From contig JANXAP010000032.1 of NCBI GenBank assembly GCA_025062275.1, positions 1-53,954 on the forward strand: 53,954 nt of DNA. Direction: 5' to 3'. Shown here piece by piece: positions 15,025-22,812 of this stretch. The translations under genes were made by a program, and so were the position numbers. This DNA is from Dehalococcoidia bacterium. GTDB lineage: Bacteria; Chloroflexota; Dehalococcoidia; SM23-28-2; HRBIN24. The notes beneath the pieces are model-generated. The model was not told the DNA's origin. It searched no databases and saw only the letters and a program-made list of their open reading frames with translations. Within the stretch, counting starts at the first letter, position 1; each line of letters begins with the position of its first letter.

Positions 15025-16317
15025 ATGACGGTGCGGGCGCAGGTGGCGGGGGAGCTGGGGCGTCTGCTGAGGGTGCGCGCCCTGGGACAGCTGGCCCAGA
15101 ATGCCCTCCTCTATGCCCTGCTCATCGCCGTGGTGGAGCGCACCGACTCCAGCTTCTACACGGGCCTGCTGGTGGCGGTGCTGACTCTGCCGTCCATCGT
15201 GCTGGGCGTGTTGGGCGGCACGCTGGCCGACCTGCTGCCCATCCGCGGCGTTCTGGTGGTGGGCTCCTGGCTGCGGGCGGGCATCGTGGCCCTGATGGCG
15301 GTCAACCGAGATGACCTGGGCGCCCTCTACTGGCTCTCCTTCCTGTTCATGGTGGTGAACCAGGTGACCGGCCCGGCCGAGTCGGCGGCGTTGCCGCGGC
15401 TGACGGCTGCCGAAGGGCTGCCGCGGGCCACCTCCCTCTTCGTGCTGGCGGGGATGGTGGGACAGGCGGGCGGGGCTATGCTTCTCGCCCCCCTGCTGCT
15501 CAAGGCCCTGGGGCCGGGTTCGGTTATGGTGCTTACAGTGGTGCTGCTGATGCTGACGTCGTACCTGGCGGCGCGACTGTCCCCCATGCCCAGGGCTGAG
15601 GCGGCGAGGCACGAGGCGCTGGGGCCGCGGCTGCTGGGGGCCGTGGCCCTGGGCTGGCGCATCGTCTCCAGTCAGCGCCCCGCCTTCCTGGCCATGGCCT
15701 ATCTCACCCTGGCCATGGCCCTCATGAAAGGGGTAGCTGTGCTGGCGCCCTACTACGTGAAGGACACCCTGGGCATCACTTCCGAGAACACGGTCTACAT
15801 CATGGCGCCAGCGGCCATCGGCGCTGGCCTGGCCCTGGCCCTGACTCCTTTCCTGGCCCGCTTCATACGGCTGGAGCGGCTCATGGCCGCGGCCCTGCTG
15901 TCGCTGCTGGCATCCCTGCTGGGCCTGGGCCTGGTGGTCCAGCTGAAGGGGGTCATCCTTTCCCACCTGGACCTGGGCATCAGCTTTGTGGAGGAGCGGC
16001 TGGGGGTGTCCTCGGTCATAACCCTGACCCTGCTCCTGGCAGTGCCCGCTGGGGCCGCCGCCACGGCGGTGCTGGTGGCGGCCCGCACTGTCCTCCACCG
16101 CTCGGCGCCCCTGGGCGCGCAGGCGCGGGTCTTCGCGACCCAGGCTGCCCTGGCCGACGCCTTCTCCCTGCCACCCACCCTGGTGATGGGCAGCATGGCC
16201 GACCTGGTAGGGCCGCGGTCGGTGCTGCTGGGGGCTACCCTGGTAGCAGCCTGGGCGGCGTATTACGTCTCGCGTTCGCGCCGCTTTCCCCAGCCTGCCC
16301 TTCAGCCCACCTCCTGA
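15025..16317 (+). CDS. MFS transporter
   Basis: 430 residues, about 12 membrane helices; the first opens with LGQLAQNALLYALLIAVVER. The second loop contains LGGTLADLLPIRGVLVVGSW, a variant of the MFS loop 2-3 motif (GxLaDrxgrr). A long helix pair follows FFEER-like text (LDLGISFVEERLGVSSVI). The layout resembles bacterial enterobactin-exporter-like or drug-efflux members, but the substrate cannot be told. Third gene of the CBS-permease-MFS run; its stop codon lies in the loop of a 9-base hairpin shared with the convergent gene. Confidence 0.88.
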   Translation: MTVRAQVAGELGRLLRVRALGQLAQNALLYALLIAVVERTDSSFYTGLLVAVLTLPSIVLGVLGGTLADLLPIRGVLVVGSWLRAGIVALMAVNRDDLGALYWLSFLFMVVNQVTGPAESAALPRLTAAEGLPRATSLFVLAGMVGQAGGAMLLAPLLLKALGPGSVMVLTVVLLMLTSYLAARLSPMPRAEAARHEALGPRLLGAVALGWRIVSSQRPAFLAMAYLTLAMALMKGVAVLAPYYVKDTLGITSENTVYIMAPAAIGAGLALALTPFLARFIRLERLMAAALLSLLASLLGLGLVVQLKGVILSHLDLGISFVEERLGVSSVITLTLLLAVPAGAAATAVLVAARTVLHRSAPLGAQARVFATQAALADAFSLPPTLVMGSMADLVGPRSVLLGATLVAAWAAYYVSRSRRFPQPALQPTS

Positions 16318-16326
16318 AGGTGGGCT
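16304..16326. terminator. Bidirectional hairpin between convergent genes
   Basis: Perfect inverted repeat AGCCCACCT (16304-16312) / AGGTGGGCT (16318-16326) with loop CCTGA, which contains the MFS stop. The minus-strand fragment gene stops at 16325-16327. No T-run on either side, so termination may need Rho. Confidence 0.5.
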
Positions 16327-16594
16327 AGTCGGGCCGACAGGGGACGCCATGGGCCTCGAGGCGCCGCAGCCACACCTCCACCGGCTCCCGACGGAACAGG
16401 GCCTCCAGCAGCTTTCCCAGCCGTCCTCGAGGTGGGGCGGCGGCCGCTACCTCCCAGGAGCCCGGGTAGGCCAGTTCGGGGCGCCCCAGACACTTGGCCA
16501 GGGCCTGCCACTCCTGGGGCGATCGCAGCTCCAGTCGCAGGTAGCCGTCGCGGCAGCGGTAGCGACGCCTGACGGGGGAGGGGGGCTGGCCCAT
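16325..16594 (-). CDS. Orphan C-terminal fragment of a CaiB/BaiF CoA-transferase
   Basis: 89 residues from ATG 16594 (MGQPPSPVRRRYRCRDGYLR), 8 bases after the glycosyltransferase stop; no strong Shine-Dalgarno. The segment YRCRDGYLRLELRSPQEWQA, LAKCLGRPEL, and EPVEVWLRRLEAHGVPCRPD matches the C-terminal small-domain region of family III CoA-transferases (yrtaDGyv, W..L...lgrpel, W...L...gVPcgpV). The catalytic Asp region and the whole N-terminal domain are missing. It may be a relic, or a domain reused alone; the intact frame and codon use speak against recent decay. No activity expected by itself. Confidence 0.6.
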   Translation of the reverse strand: MGQPPSPVRRRYRCRDGYLRLELRSPQEWQALAKCLGRPELAYPGSWEVAAAAPPRGRLGKLLEALFRREPVEVWLRRLEAHGVPCRPD

Positions 16595-16602
16595 GGGCCG
16601 GG

Positions 16603-17832
16603 TCAGCGACAGCCGCCGTGGGCTGTGAGCAGCCGGCGCGGCCCCAGCACCTGGCGGTAGATGGCCTCCACCCGCTCGGCTACCTGGGGCCATTGGTAGC
16701 CCAGGGCTGCCAGGCGTGCCCGACGGCCCAAGGCGTCGCGCAGGGCCGGATCGGACAGCAGCCTCTCCAGCCCGCGGGCGAAGGTGTCCGGCCGGGCAGG
16801 GGAGACCAGGAACCCTGTCTCCCCATCGCGCACCAGCTCCTGGAGGCCACCCACCCGAGAGGCCACTACGGGGGTGCCGCAGGCCATGCTCTCCAGGGCC
16901 ACCAGCCCGAAGCTCTCGTAGTGGGAGGGCACCGCGCACACATCGGCAGCGCTGTAGTATAGGGGCAACTCCTCGTGGGGAACCGCCGGCAGGAACATCA
17001 CCCGCTGGAGGGAGCTCAGGCGCCGCCCCAGGGAGCGCAGGCGAGAGCGGAGGGCCTCGTCCCGTTCGTCGCCGCCGACGATGACCAGCAGGGCCGGGGA
17101 CTGCAGGCGGGCATGGGCCCGCAGCAGCAGGTCGAGGCCCTTGAGCGGCTCCAGCCTCCCTACGAAGAGGACGATGGGCACGTCCCCGGGGAGTCCCAGC
17201 TCCGCCCGCGCACGCTGCCGCCCCAGGGGCCGGAAGAGGCCGGTGTCCACGCCGCAGGGCACCACCTCCACCCGCTGGGCGGGCACGCCGTATAGGCGAA
17301 CCAGGGCATCCCGCTCGCCGCGGCTGGCGCAGACGATGCGATCGGCGGCCAGGGCTATCTGCCGCTCGGCCTCAAGACGGTGGGGATGCTCCCGTTCCCC
17401 GGGGTGGAAGCGCAGCTTCACCTCCCCCAGGGTGTGGAACATGATGACGTGGGGCACGCCCCAGCGTTCCTTGAGCATCTGCCCGGCCCAGCCCGACAGC
17501 CAGTAGTGGCTGTGGACCAGGTCGTAGGCTATTCCCCGCGCCTCGGCATAGCTGGCCAGCCGACGCACGAACTCGGGCAGATAGGGATAGAGGTCTTCCT
17601 TGTCGGCCTCGTGAGGACCCGCGTCCAGCTGGACCAGGCGCACGTTGGGGGCCAGCTCCATCACCGACGGCGAGTCGGGGTCGGTGCGGCGGGTGAAGAT
17701 GTCCAGACAGTGGCCGCGCCGCCCCAGCTCGCGGCTGACGGCGCGCACATACACGTTCAGGCCGCCGCTGTGCCGCGTCCCCGGCAGGGCCAGGGGAGAC
17801 GTATGGAAGCTGAGGACAGCGATGCGGCACAC
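16603..17832 (-). CDS. GT4-family glycosyltransferase (MshA-like)
   Basis: 409 residues from GTG with AGGGAG upstream overlapping the preceding stop. GT-B fold retaining glycosyltransferase: N-terminal GTRHSGGLNVYVRAVSRELG (acceptor domain GG loop), YDLVHSHYWLSGWAGQMLKE, nucleotide-sugar domain starting IVLFVGRLEPLKGLDLLL, and donor-binding SHYESFGLVALESMACGTPV with the ExxxxxxxE pattern. The order resembles D-inositol-3-phosphate glycosyltransferase and sucrose-phosphate synthases, but no other mycothiol gene is near. It sits downstream of a GNAT protein in the same operon, so cell-envelope or exopolysaccharide work is equally likely. Confidence 0.9.
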   Translation of the reverse strand: MCRIAVLSFHTSPLALPGTRHSGGLNVYVRAVSRELGRRGHCLDIFTRRTDPDSPSVMELAPNVRLVQLDAGPHEADKEDLYPYLPEFVRRLASYAEARGIAYDLVHSHYWLSGWAGQMLKERWGVPHVIMFHTLGEVKLRFHPGEREHPHRLEAERQIALAADRIVCASRGERDALVRLYGVPAQRVEVVPCGVDTGLFRPLGRQRARAELGLPGDVPIVLFVGRLEPLKGLDLLLRAHARLQSPALLVIVGGDERDEALRSRLRSLGRRLSSLQRVMFLPAVPHEELPLYYSAADVCAVPSHYESFGLVALESMACGTPVVASRVGGLQELVRDGETGFLVSPARPDTFARGLERLLSDPALRDALGRRARLAALGYQWPQVAERVEAIYRQVLGPRRLLTAHGGCR

Positions 17833-17839
17833 GGTCGGC

Positions 17840-18817
17840 CTACTCCCTGAGGAGTCGCAAGCGGTGGACGACCACGTCCCGGGCGCCCAGGTCGTACTTG
17901 TACGGTTCGGCGCCCCGCAGGAAGTCCAGCCTTCGGAAGCCGGCGGCGATGGCGTGCTCCACCAACATCGCCTTGGACAGCAGGCCCACCGACAGGTGGC
18001 CGTATTCAGGGTCGTAGCCGCTGTTGTAGAGCTGCAGGGTATCGCCGTCGACGAAGCATAGCAGGGCAGCGGCCCGCACCTGGCCCAGCCGCAGGAAGTA
18101 GAGACGCACCCATCCTTCCGCCGACAGATAGGAGACCATGCGCCGGAAGAAGCGGGCCATCTCGTCGGTCATGAAGCGGGCCTTGTCGGGCCGGCTGGTG
18201 CGGTGCAGGTGCAGGAAGTCCTCCACCGCTGCCGTCGCCTCCTCCGGGGCCGAAAGCACCTCCAGCGAGGGCTCCGCCACCCGGTAGAGACGCCTCAGCT
18301 TGCGCAGCAGCTCGTGCCTGTCCTTGCCTGGCAGCGACTCCAGGTATTCCTCCCAGGTAGCGGGCAGCTCCAGCAGCGGGCAGACGTCCTCCCGTTCCTG
18401 CAGGGGGGTAAGGCCCTTGCGGCGGGCCAGTTCGGGCAGCAGGCGCAGAGTGGGGGAGCCATCGGGCAGGCCCCACAGGACCAGCTCCCGCCATTCCAGG
18501 CGGAGGAGGGACTGCCAAAGCTCCTGGAGGGCCTGCTCGGCAGCTTCCTGGTCCAGGACCAGATCCATATAGTCGCAAACGTTGGGATCGCCGGCGAAGG
18601 CCAGGGCATCGCCTTGGCGCATGAAGGCGCCGATGCCAATGAGCCGCTCGCCACGGCGGGCGGTGACGACGGTGGGAGAGCCCCGGCCGAACTCCTCCCA
18701 CCAGGCCTGCAGCCAGGCCGGCGAGAGGAAGACGTGGCGCAGGGCAGCCCGACCCAGCAGGGCACGCCACTCCTCGGCCAGGGCCGCCGCGACGGGGCCC
18801 AGGGCCGCCTCGGTCAT
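17840..18817 (-). CDS. GNAT-superfamily acyltransferase (CelD/BcsL-like)
   Basis: 325 residues. Start ATG 18817 overlaps the folE stop by 4 bases (ATGA). The N-terminal half carries FLSPAWLQAWWEEFGRGSPT and RRGERLIGIGAFMRQGDALA, then PGKDRHELLRKLRRLYRVAE, a GKxRxxLRRxxR-type loop seen in Acetyltransf_6 proteins of cellulose and EPS loci. The C-terminal GNAT part has LRLGQVRAAALLCFVDGDTL, YDPEYGHLSVGLLSKAMLVE and FRRLDFLRGAEPYKYDLGAR. These enzymes acylate cell-surface or sugar substrates. It lies between folE and a glycosyltransferase. Confidence 0.85.
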   Translation of the reverse strand: MTEAALGPVAAALAEEWRALLGRAALRHVFLSPAWLQAWWEEFGRGSPTVVTARRGERLIGIGAFMRQGDALAFAGDPNVCDYMDLVLDQEAAEQALQELWQSLLRLEWRELVLWGLPDGSPTLRLLPELARRKGLTPLQEREDVCPLLELPATWEEYLESLPGKDRHELLRKLRRLYRVAEPSLEVLSAPEEATAAVEDFLHLHRTSRPDKARFMTDEMARFFRRMVSYLSAEGWVRLYFLRLGQVRAAALLCFVDGDTLQLYNSGYDPEYGHLSVGLLSKAMLVEHAIAAGFRRLDFLRGAEPYKYDLGARDVVVHRLRLLRE

Positions 18818-19452
18818 GGGCGCTCCCCCCGGACCAGGGCCAGGAATTCGGAGCGGGTGACGCCGTGACGACGGAAGACGCCGCGGACGGCGGAGGTGAC
18901 CATGATGGTGCCTGGCTTCTTGATGCCCCGCATGCTGATGCACAGGTGCTCCGCTTCCACCACCACCGCCGCGCCCTGGGGTTGCAGACCTTCCATGAGG
19001 CAGTCGGCTATCTGGCTGGTCAGCCGCTCCTGCACCTGGGGGCGGCGGGCCAGGATGTCCACCACCCGCGCTATCTTGCTGGCCCCCACGATGCGGCCGT
19101 CCGGAACGTAGCCCACGTGCACCTGCCCGAAGAAGGGCAGAAAGTGGTGCTCGCACAGGGAATAGAAGGGGATGCCCCGCAACACCACCATCTCCTGATG
19201 AGGCTCCGGGAAGGTGGTGGTCAGTACCGAAAGGGGGTCCTCCCGCAGGCCAGAGAACATCTCCGCATAGAGGCGGGCGATGCGGCGGGGCGTGTCGGCC
19301 AGGCCCGGACGCTGGGGGTCCTCGCCGATGGCCTCGATGATCTGCCGCACGGCCTGAGCCACCCGTTCCAGGTCGGGAGATTCCTGCCTTGGCCTGCCCT
19401 GCACTTGCGCTGTAGCCGCCGCAAAAGGCTCTCCCCTAGATTGTATCAGCAA
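18814..19452 (-). CDS. folE: GTP cyclohydrolase I
   Basis: Makes 7,8-dihydroneopterin triphosphate from GTP, entry to folate (and tetrahydrobiopterin or preQ0) synthesis. Motifs: DPQRPGLADTPRRIARLYAE, the zinc/active-site segment LCEHHFLPFFGQVHVGYVPD with Cys and two His, VVDILARRPQVQERLTSQIA, and VVEAEHLCISMRGIKKPGTI with the third ligand Cys. Conserved homology starts near DLERVAQAVRQI. The TTG at 19452 gives 212 residues but collides with a possible -10 box (TACAAT, 19440-19445); GTG at 19404 is an alternative giving 196 residues. Neither has a good ribosome-binding site. Sits between thrC and a GNAT gene in a long operon. Confidence 0.94.
   Translation of the reverse strand: MLIQSRGEPFAAATAQVQGRPRQESPDLERVAQAVRQIIEAIGEDPQRPGLADTPRRIARLYAEMFSGLREDPLSVLTTTFPEPHQEMVVLRGIPFYSLCEHHFLPFFGQVHVGYVPDGRIVGASKIARVVDILARRPQVQERLTSQIADCLMEGLQPQGAAVVVEAEHLCISMRGIKKPGTIMVTSAVRGVFRRHGVTRSEFLALVRGERP
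19440..19445 (-). promoter_or_regulatory. Possible internal promoter before folE
   Basis: TACAAT on the minus strand with TTCGAA 18 bases upstream (19464-19469). It falls within the 5' part of the longest folE frame and would fit the shorter start at 19404. Tentative. Confidence 0.35.
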
Positions 19453-19474
19453 ATGGGCGCCCGTTCGAACCGGC

Positions 19475-20548
19475 TCAGACCAGGGCCAGGGCGGCCTCCA
19501 CGGCCCGCAGGTCGGCGGCGGCCGGGACGATCTGGGCCGGGATGGTCTCGGCCGTTTCGGGGTCCTTCAGGCCGCTGCCGGTGATGATGCAGACTATCCT
19601 CTGTCGGCTCAGGTCCTGCTGGCTGGCCACCTTGATGAGGCCCGCCACCGCCGCCGCCGAGGCTGGCTCGGCGAATATGCCCTCCTCCTGGGCCAGCAGG
19701 CGGTAGGCCTCCAGTATCTCGTCGTCGCTGACGGCGGCGATGACGCCTCCCGATTCGTCGCGAGCGGCCACCGCCAGGTGCCAGGAAGCGGGGTTGCCGA
19801 TGCGGATGGCGGTAGCCACAGTCTGGGGGTCTTCCACTGGCTGGCCCCGCACGATGGGGGCCGCCCCCTCGGCCTGGAAGCCCATCATCCGTGGCAGCCG
19901 TCGCGCTCGCCCCAGGCGATGGTACTGGACGAAGCCCATCCAGTAGGCGCTGATGTTGCCGGCGTTGCCCACGGGTATGAAGACCATGTCGGGGGCATCC
20001 CCCAGCTCGTCCACGATCTCGAAGGCTGCCGTCTTCTGGCCTTCCAGACGGTGGGGATTGACCGAGTTGACGAGGGCGATGGGGTGGGCGGCAGCCACCT
20101 GCCGCGCCAGGCGCAGGGCGTCGTCGAAGTTGCCCTCCAGGGCGACGATGACGGCGCCGAAGGCGATGGCCTGGGCCAGCTTGCCCCGCGCCACGTAGCC
20201 TTGCGGTATGAAGATGTAGGAGCGGAGGCCGCAGTGGGCGGCGTAGGCGGCGGCCGAGGCGGCCGTGTTGCCGGTGGAGGCGCAGAGCACTGCCCGCTGT
20301 CCCTCCTCCAACGCCTTGGCCACCGCCACCACCATTCCCCGGTCCTTGAAGGAGCCGGTGGGGTTGCAAGATTCCAGCTTGAAGTAGAGGTCAGGGCAGC
20401 CCAGGCGCGGCCCCAGCCGCCGCGAGCGCACGAGAGGCGTGTCCCCTTCCCCGAGGGTGATGACGGGTGTGCGCTCCGTAAGGGGCAGCAGCTCGCGGTA
20501 GCGCAACAGCACGCCCCTGCCCTTATTGCTCCGTCTGTTCCATGCCAC
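19475..20548 (-). CDS. thrC: Threonine synthase
   Basis: 357 residues from GTG 20548 with CAGGAGATCC upstream; a second GTG at 20512 (LLRYRELLPLTERTPVI) matches the usual start of the family better and would avoid the 26-base overlap with the preceding gene. PLP-dependent conversion of O-phosphohomoserine to threonine. The Schiff-base Lys lies in NPTGSFKDRGMVVAVAKALE; the PLP phosphate loop is IPVGNAGNISAYWMG, and LCASTGNTAASAAAYAAHCG is characteristic. The C-terminus ends with SGLKDPETAETIPAQIVP. Together with hom and a coiled-coil gene between them it forms the threonine branch of a long operon. Confidence 0.95.
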   Translation of the reverse strand: MAWNRRSNKGRGVLLRYRELLPLTERTPVITLGEGDTPLVRSRRLGPRLGCPDLYFKLESCNPTGSFKDRGMVVAVAKALEEGQRAVLCASTGNTAASAAAYAAHCGLRSYIFIPQGYVARGKLAQAIAFGAVIVALEGNFDDALRLARQVAAAHPIALVNSVNPHRLEGQKTAAFEIVDELGDAPDMVFIPVGNAGNISAYWMGFVQYHRLGRARRLPRMMGFQAEGAAPIVRGQPVEDPQTVATAIRIGNPASWHLAVAARDESGGVIAAVSDDEILEAYRLLAQEEGIFAEPASAAAVAGLIKVASQQDLSRQRIVCIITGSGLKDPETAETIPAQIVPAAADLRAVEAALALV

Positions 20549-21500
20549 CGCGGATCTCCTGTATCTCCTGGCGAATGACGTCCTGCAGGCGCCGTCGCTG
20601 CCGCTCCAGCAGCTGCAGCACCTGCTTCATGGTCGCCCGCGTCCGCTGCCGGTGGTCCTCCATCTGCTGTTGCAGGACCAGGAGGCTCTGGGCCTGCTCC
20701 TGGACCCGCTGGGAGAGCAGCTCCAGGTGGCGCTGCTGCTCCTCCCGCTGGCCCTGCTGGCGCTCCATGTCGCCCTCCAGGGCGGCTAGCTGCTGGGCGA
20801 GGCGGTCGGCCAGCGAGCGGACCTGGCGCCACTCGTCCCGGCCGCCCTCGGCCTGTCCCAATCCCATCTCCAGCTTCTGGACCTGTTCCGAGAGCTGCTG
20901 GAGGGCACCCTGCTGCACCTGGAAGCGTCCCAGCAGGGCCTCGTGCCGCTCCTGAAGGAGGGCGAGGTCGGCAGTGGCCTTGGCCACCGCCTCTTCCATT
21001 GAGAGGAGGCGCTCCACCTGCTGGTGAACGCGGGCCAGGCCCTCCTGGAGGCGGGTGCCCGCTCCCTCCGACTCCCGCTGGAGGAGGGCCAGGGCCTCCT
21101 CCAGCCGACGCAGGGCGCCGTCCTGAGCGCGCACCTGCTCCTCCAGGGCGGCCGTCCTGGCCTCCAGCGCCTCCATCTGCTGGGCCAGGGCGGCACCCGT
21201 CTGGTGGAACTGTTCGAGGTCGGCCCGCCGCTGACGGAGGGCGTCGCTGGCTAGGCCCAGGGCCTGGTCGTGGCGACGCTCCATCTGGGCCAGGCGCGCC
21301 TGCAGGAGGCGCACCTCCTCCTGCAGGGCGGGAAGGGCGTGGGCCAGCCGCTGCAGTCCGTCCAGCACGTCGCGTGCCTGCTGGAGGGCAGCAGCGACCT
21401 GCCTGGTCTCCTCCTGGGTGCGGCGCAGGCTGCGCTCCATCTGCTGGAGCTGGCCCAGGAGGTAGGCCGGCTGGCCATTGGGCTGGCCCCTCTCCTCCAT
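20523..21500 (-). CDS. Long coiled-coil protein
   Basis: 325 residues, almost entirely heptad-repeat coiled coil rich in Gln, Leu, Arg and Glu (for example LQQMERSLRRTQEETRQVAA, then VQQGALQQLSEQVQKLEMGL). No signal peptide, membrane helix or catalytic motif. Start ATG 21500 directly abuts the stop of hom (21501); its 3' end overlaps thrC. A structural or scaffolding role is all that can be inferred. Its place between two threonine-pathway enzymes is unexpected: it could organise them, or may simply have been inserted. The composition is close to phage scaffold or tape-measure proteins and to SMC-like arms, but nothing specific links it to either. Confidence 0.75.
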   Translation of the reverse strand: MEERGQPNGQPAYLLGQLQQMERSLRRTQEETRQVAAALQQARDVLDGLQRLAHALPALQEEVRLLQARLAQMERRHDQALGLASDALRQRRADLEQFHQTGAALAQQMEALEARTAALEEQVRAQDGALRRLEEALALLQRESEGAGTRLQEGLARVHQQVERLLSMEEAVAKATADLALLQERHEALLGRFQVQQGALQQLSEQVQKLEMGLGQAEGGRDEWRQVRSLADRLAQQLAALEGDMERQQGQREEQQRHLELLSQRVQEQAQSLLVLQQQMEDHRQRTRATMKQVLQLLERQRRRLQDVIRQEIQEIRGGMEQTEQ

Positions 21501-22802
21501 TCAGCCCTCCACCCGCAGGAAGTTGCCCACGTTGCAGACCACCTCCAGCCGCTCCAGGTCGGCCATGGTGGCGCGGACATCGGCCTCGCGTGCGCTGTGG
21601 GTCATGATGACGATCTCGGCCGTCTGGGCGGCCTCGTTGGTCTCCTTCTGGATGACGGAGGCGATGCTGACCTGGTGGTCGCCGAAGCAGCGGGCGATCT
21701 GGGCCAGCACGCCCGGACGGTCGGCCACCTCCATGCGGATATAGTAGCGGCAGCGCAGCTCAGACATGGGGCGCAGGGGCAGGCTCTGGGCGCCCTGCCA
21801 AGGCGCAGGCGGGCGGCCGTGGGTGAGGGCCTGGGCGGCATCGAGGATATCGGCGATGACGGCGCTGGCGGTGGGCGCCGCTCCTGCGCCCGGCCCCTGA
21901 AAGACCACCCGCCCCAGCAGGTCGCCCTCCACCTCGATGGCGTTGAGGACGCCGTCCACCTTGGCCAGCAGCTCGTCCTGCGAGAGCAGCACCGGATGCA
22001 CCCGCGCCTCCACCGCCTCGCCGCCGTCGTCCGAGCTGCGGCGGGCGATGGCCAGCAGCTTGATGCAGTAGCCCAGCTCGCGCGCATAACGGAAGTCCCG
22101 CCCCTGCAGTCGGGCGATGCCCTCGCGGTAGATGGCCTCGGGCGGCACATAGGTGTGGAACGCTAGGCTGGCCAGAATGGCCAGCTTGTAGACCGCGTCG
22201 TGACCCTCCACGTCGTTGCTCGGGTCGGGCTCGGCGTAACCCAACTCCTGGGCCTGGGCCAGAGCGGTGGCGAAGTCCATCCCCTCCCGGTCCATGCGGG
22301 TGAGGATGTAGTTGGTGGTGCCGTTGATGATGGCCCGCAGGCCCCGTATCTCGTTGGCCGACAGGTCCCGCTTGAGGGGGGAGATGATGGGTATGCCGGC
22401 GCCCACGCTGGCCTCGTAGAGGATGTCGACCCCCCGGCGGTGGGCCAGGGCCAGGAGGTCCGGCCCGTGCTTGGCCATCACCTCTTTGTTGGCGGTGACG
22501 ACGTAGCGTCCCCGCTCCAGGGCGCGGCGAATGTAGTCCAGGGCAGGCCTCTCGCCACCCATCACCTCCACCACGATGTGCACCTCGTCGTCGTCCAGGA
22601 CCAGGTCGGCCTGGTCGGTCAACAGGGACGGGTCCAGGGGGAGCGGACGCTGTCGCTGAAGGTCGCGCACCAGGACGCGGCGCAGCCGGAGGGGGCGGCC
22701 CAGGCGGCGGGCATAGACCTCCCCTTTTTCCAGAAGGGCGCGGGCCACCCCGCTCCCCACCACCCCTAGCCCCAGGAGGGCCACGTTTACCGGCGCGGCC
22801 AT
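21501..22802 (-). CDS. hom: Homoserine dehydrogenase with ACT domain
   Basis: 433 residues. NAD(P)-dependent reduction of aspartate semialdehyde to homoserine. The Rossmann start VNVALLGLGVVGSGVARALL (GxGxVG) is followed by VTANKEVMAKHGPDLL, the catalytic-region YEASVGAGIPIISPLKRDL, and NGTTNYILTRMDREGMDFAT. EPDPSNDVEGHDAVYKLAIL is the family signature. The C-terminus is an ACT regulatory domain (YIRMEVADRPGVLAQIARCF onward), which normally carries threonine feedback. Gap of 10 bases from the upstream PPIase gene. Monofunctional: no aspartokinase fused. Confidence 0.96.
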   Translation of the reverse strand: MAAPVNVALLGLGVVGSGVARALLEKGEVYARRLGRPLRLRRVLVRDLQRQRPLPLDPSLLTDQADLVLDDDEVHIVVEVMGGERPALDYIRRALERGRYVVTANKEVMAKHGPDLLALAHRRGVDILYEASVGAGIPIISPLKRDLSANEIRGLRAIINGTTNYILTRMDREGMDFATALAQAQELGYAEPDPSNDVEGHDAVYKLAILASLAFHTYVPPEAIYREGIARLQGRDFRYARELGYCIKLLAIARRSSDDGGEAVEARVHPVLLSQDELLAKVDGVLNAIEVEGDLLGRVVFQGPGAGAAPTASAVIADILDAAQALTHGRPPAPWQGAQSLPLRPMSELRCRYYIRMEVADRPGVLAQIARCFGDHQVSIASVIQKETNEAAQTAEIVIMTHSAREADVRATMADLERLEVVCNVGNFLRVEG

Positions 22803-22812
22803 CGGCGCTACC

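Noticed and set aside
19460-19475. GTTCGAAC resembling a tRNA T-loop
   Set aside because: No flanking 5-base stem, acceptor arm or anticodon arm can be built; it lies between thrC and folE and fits a -35 region better. No tRNA or rRNA gene was found in the window.
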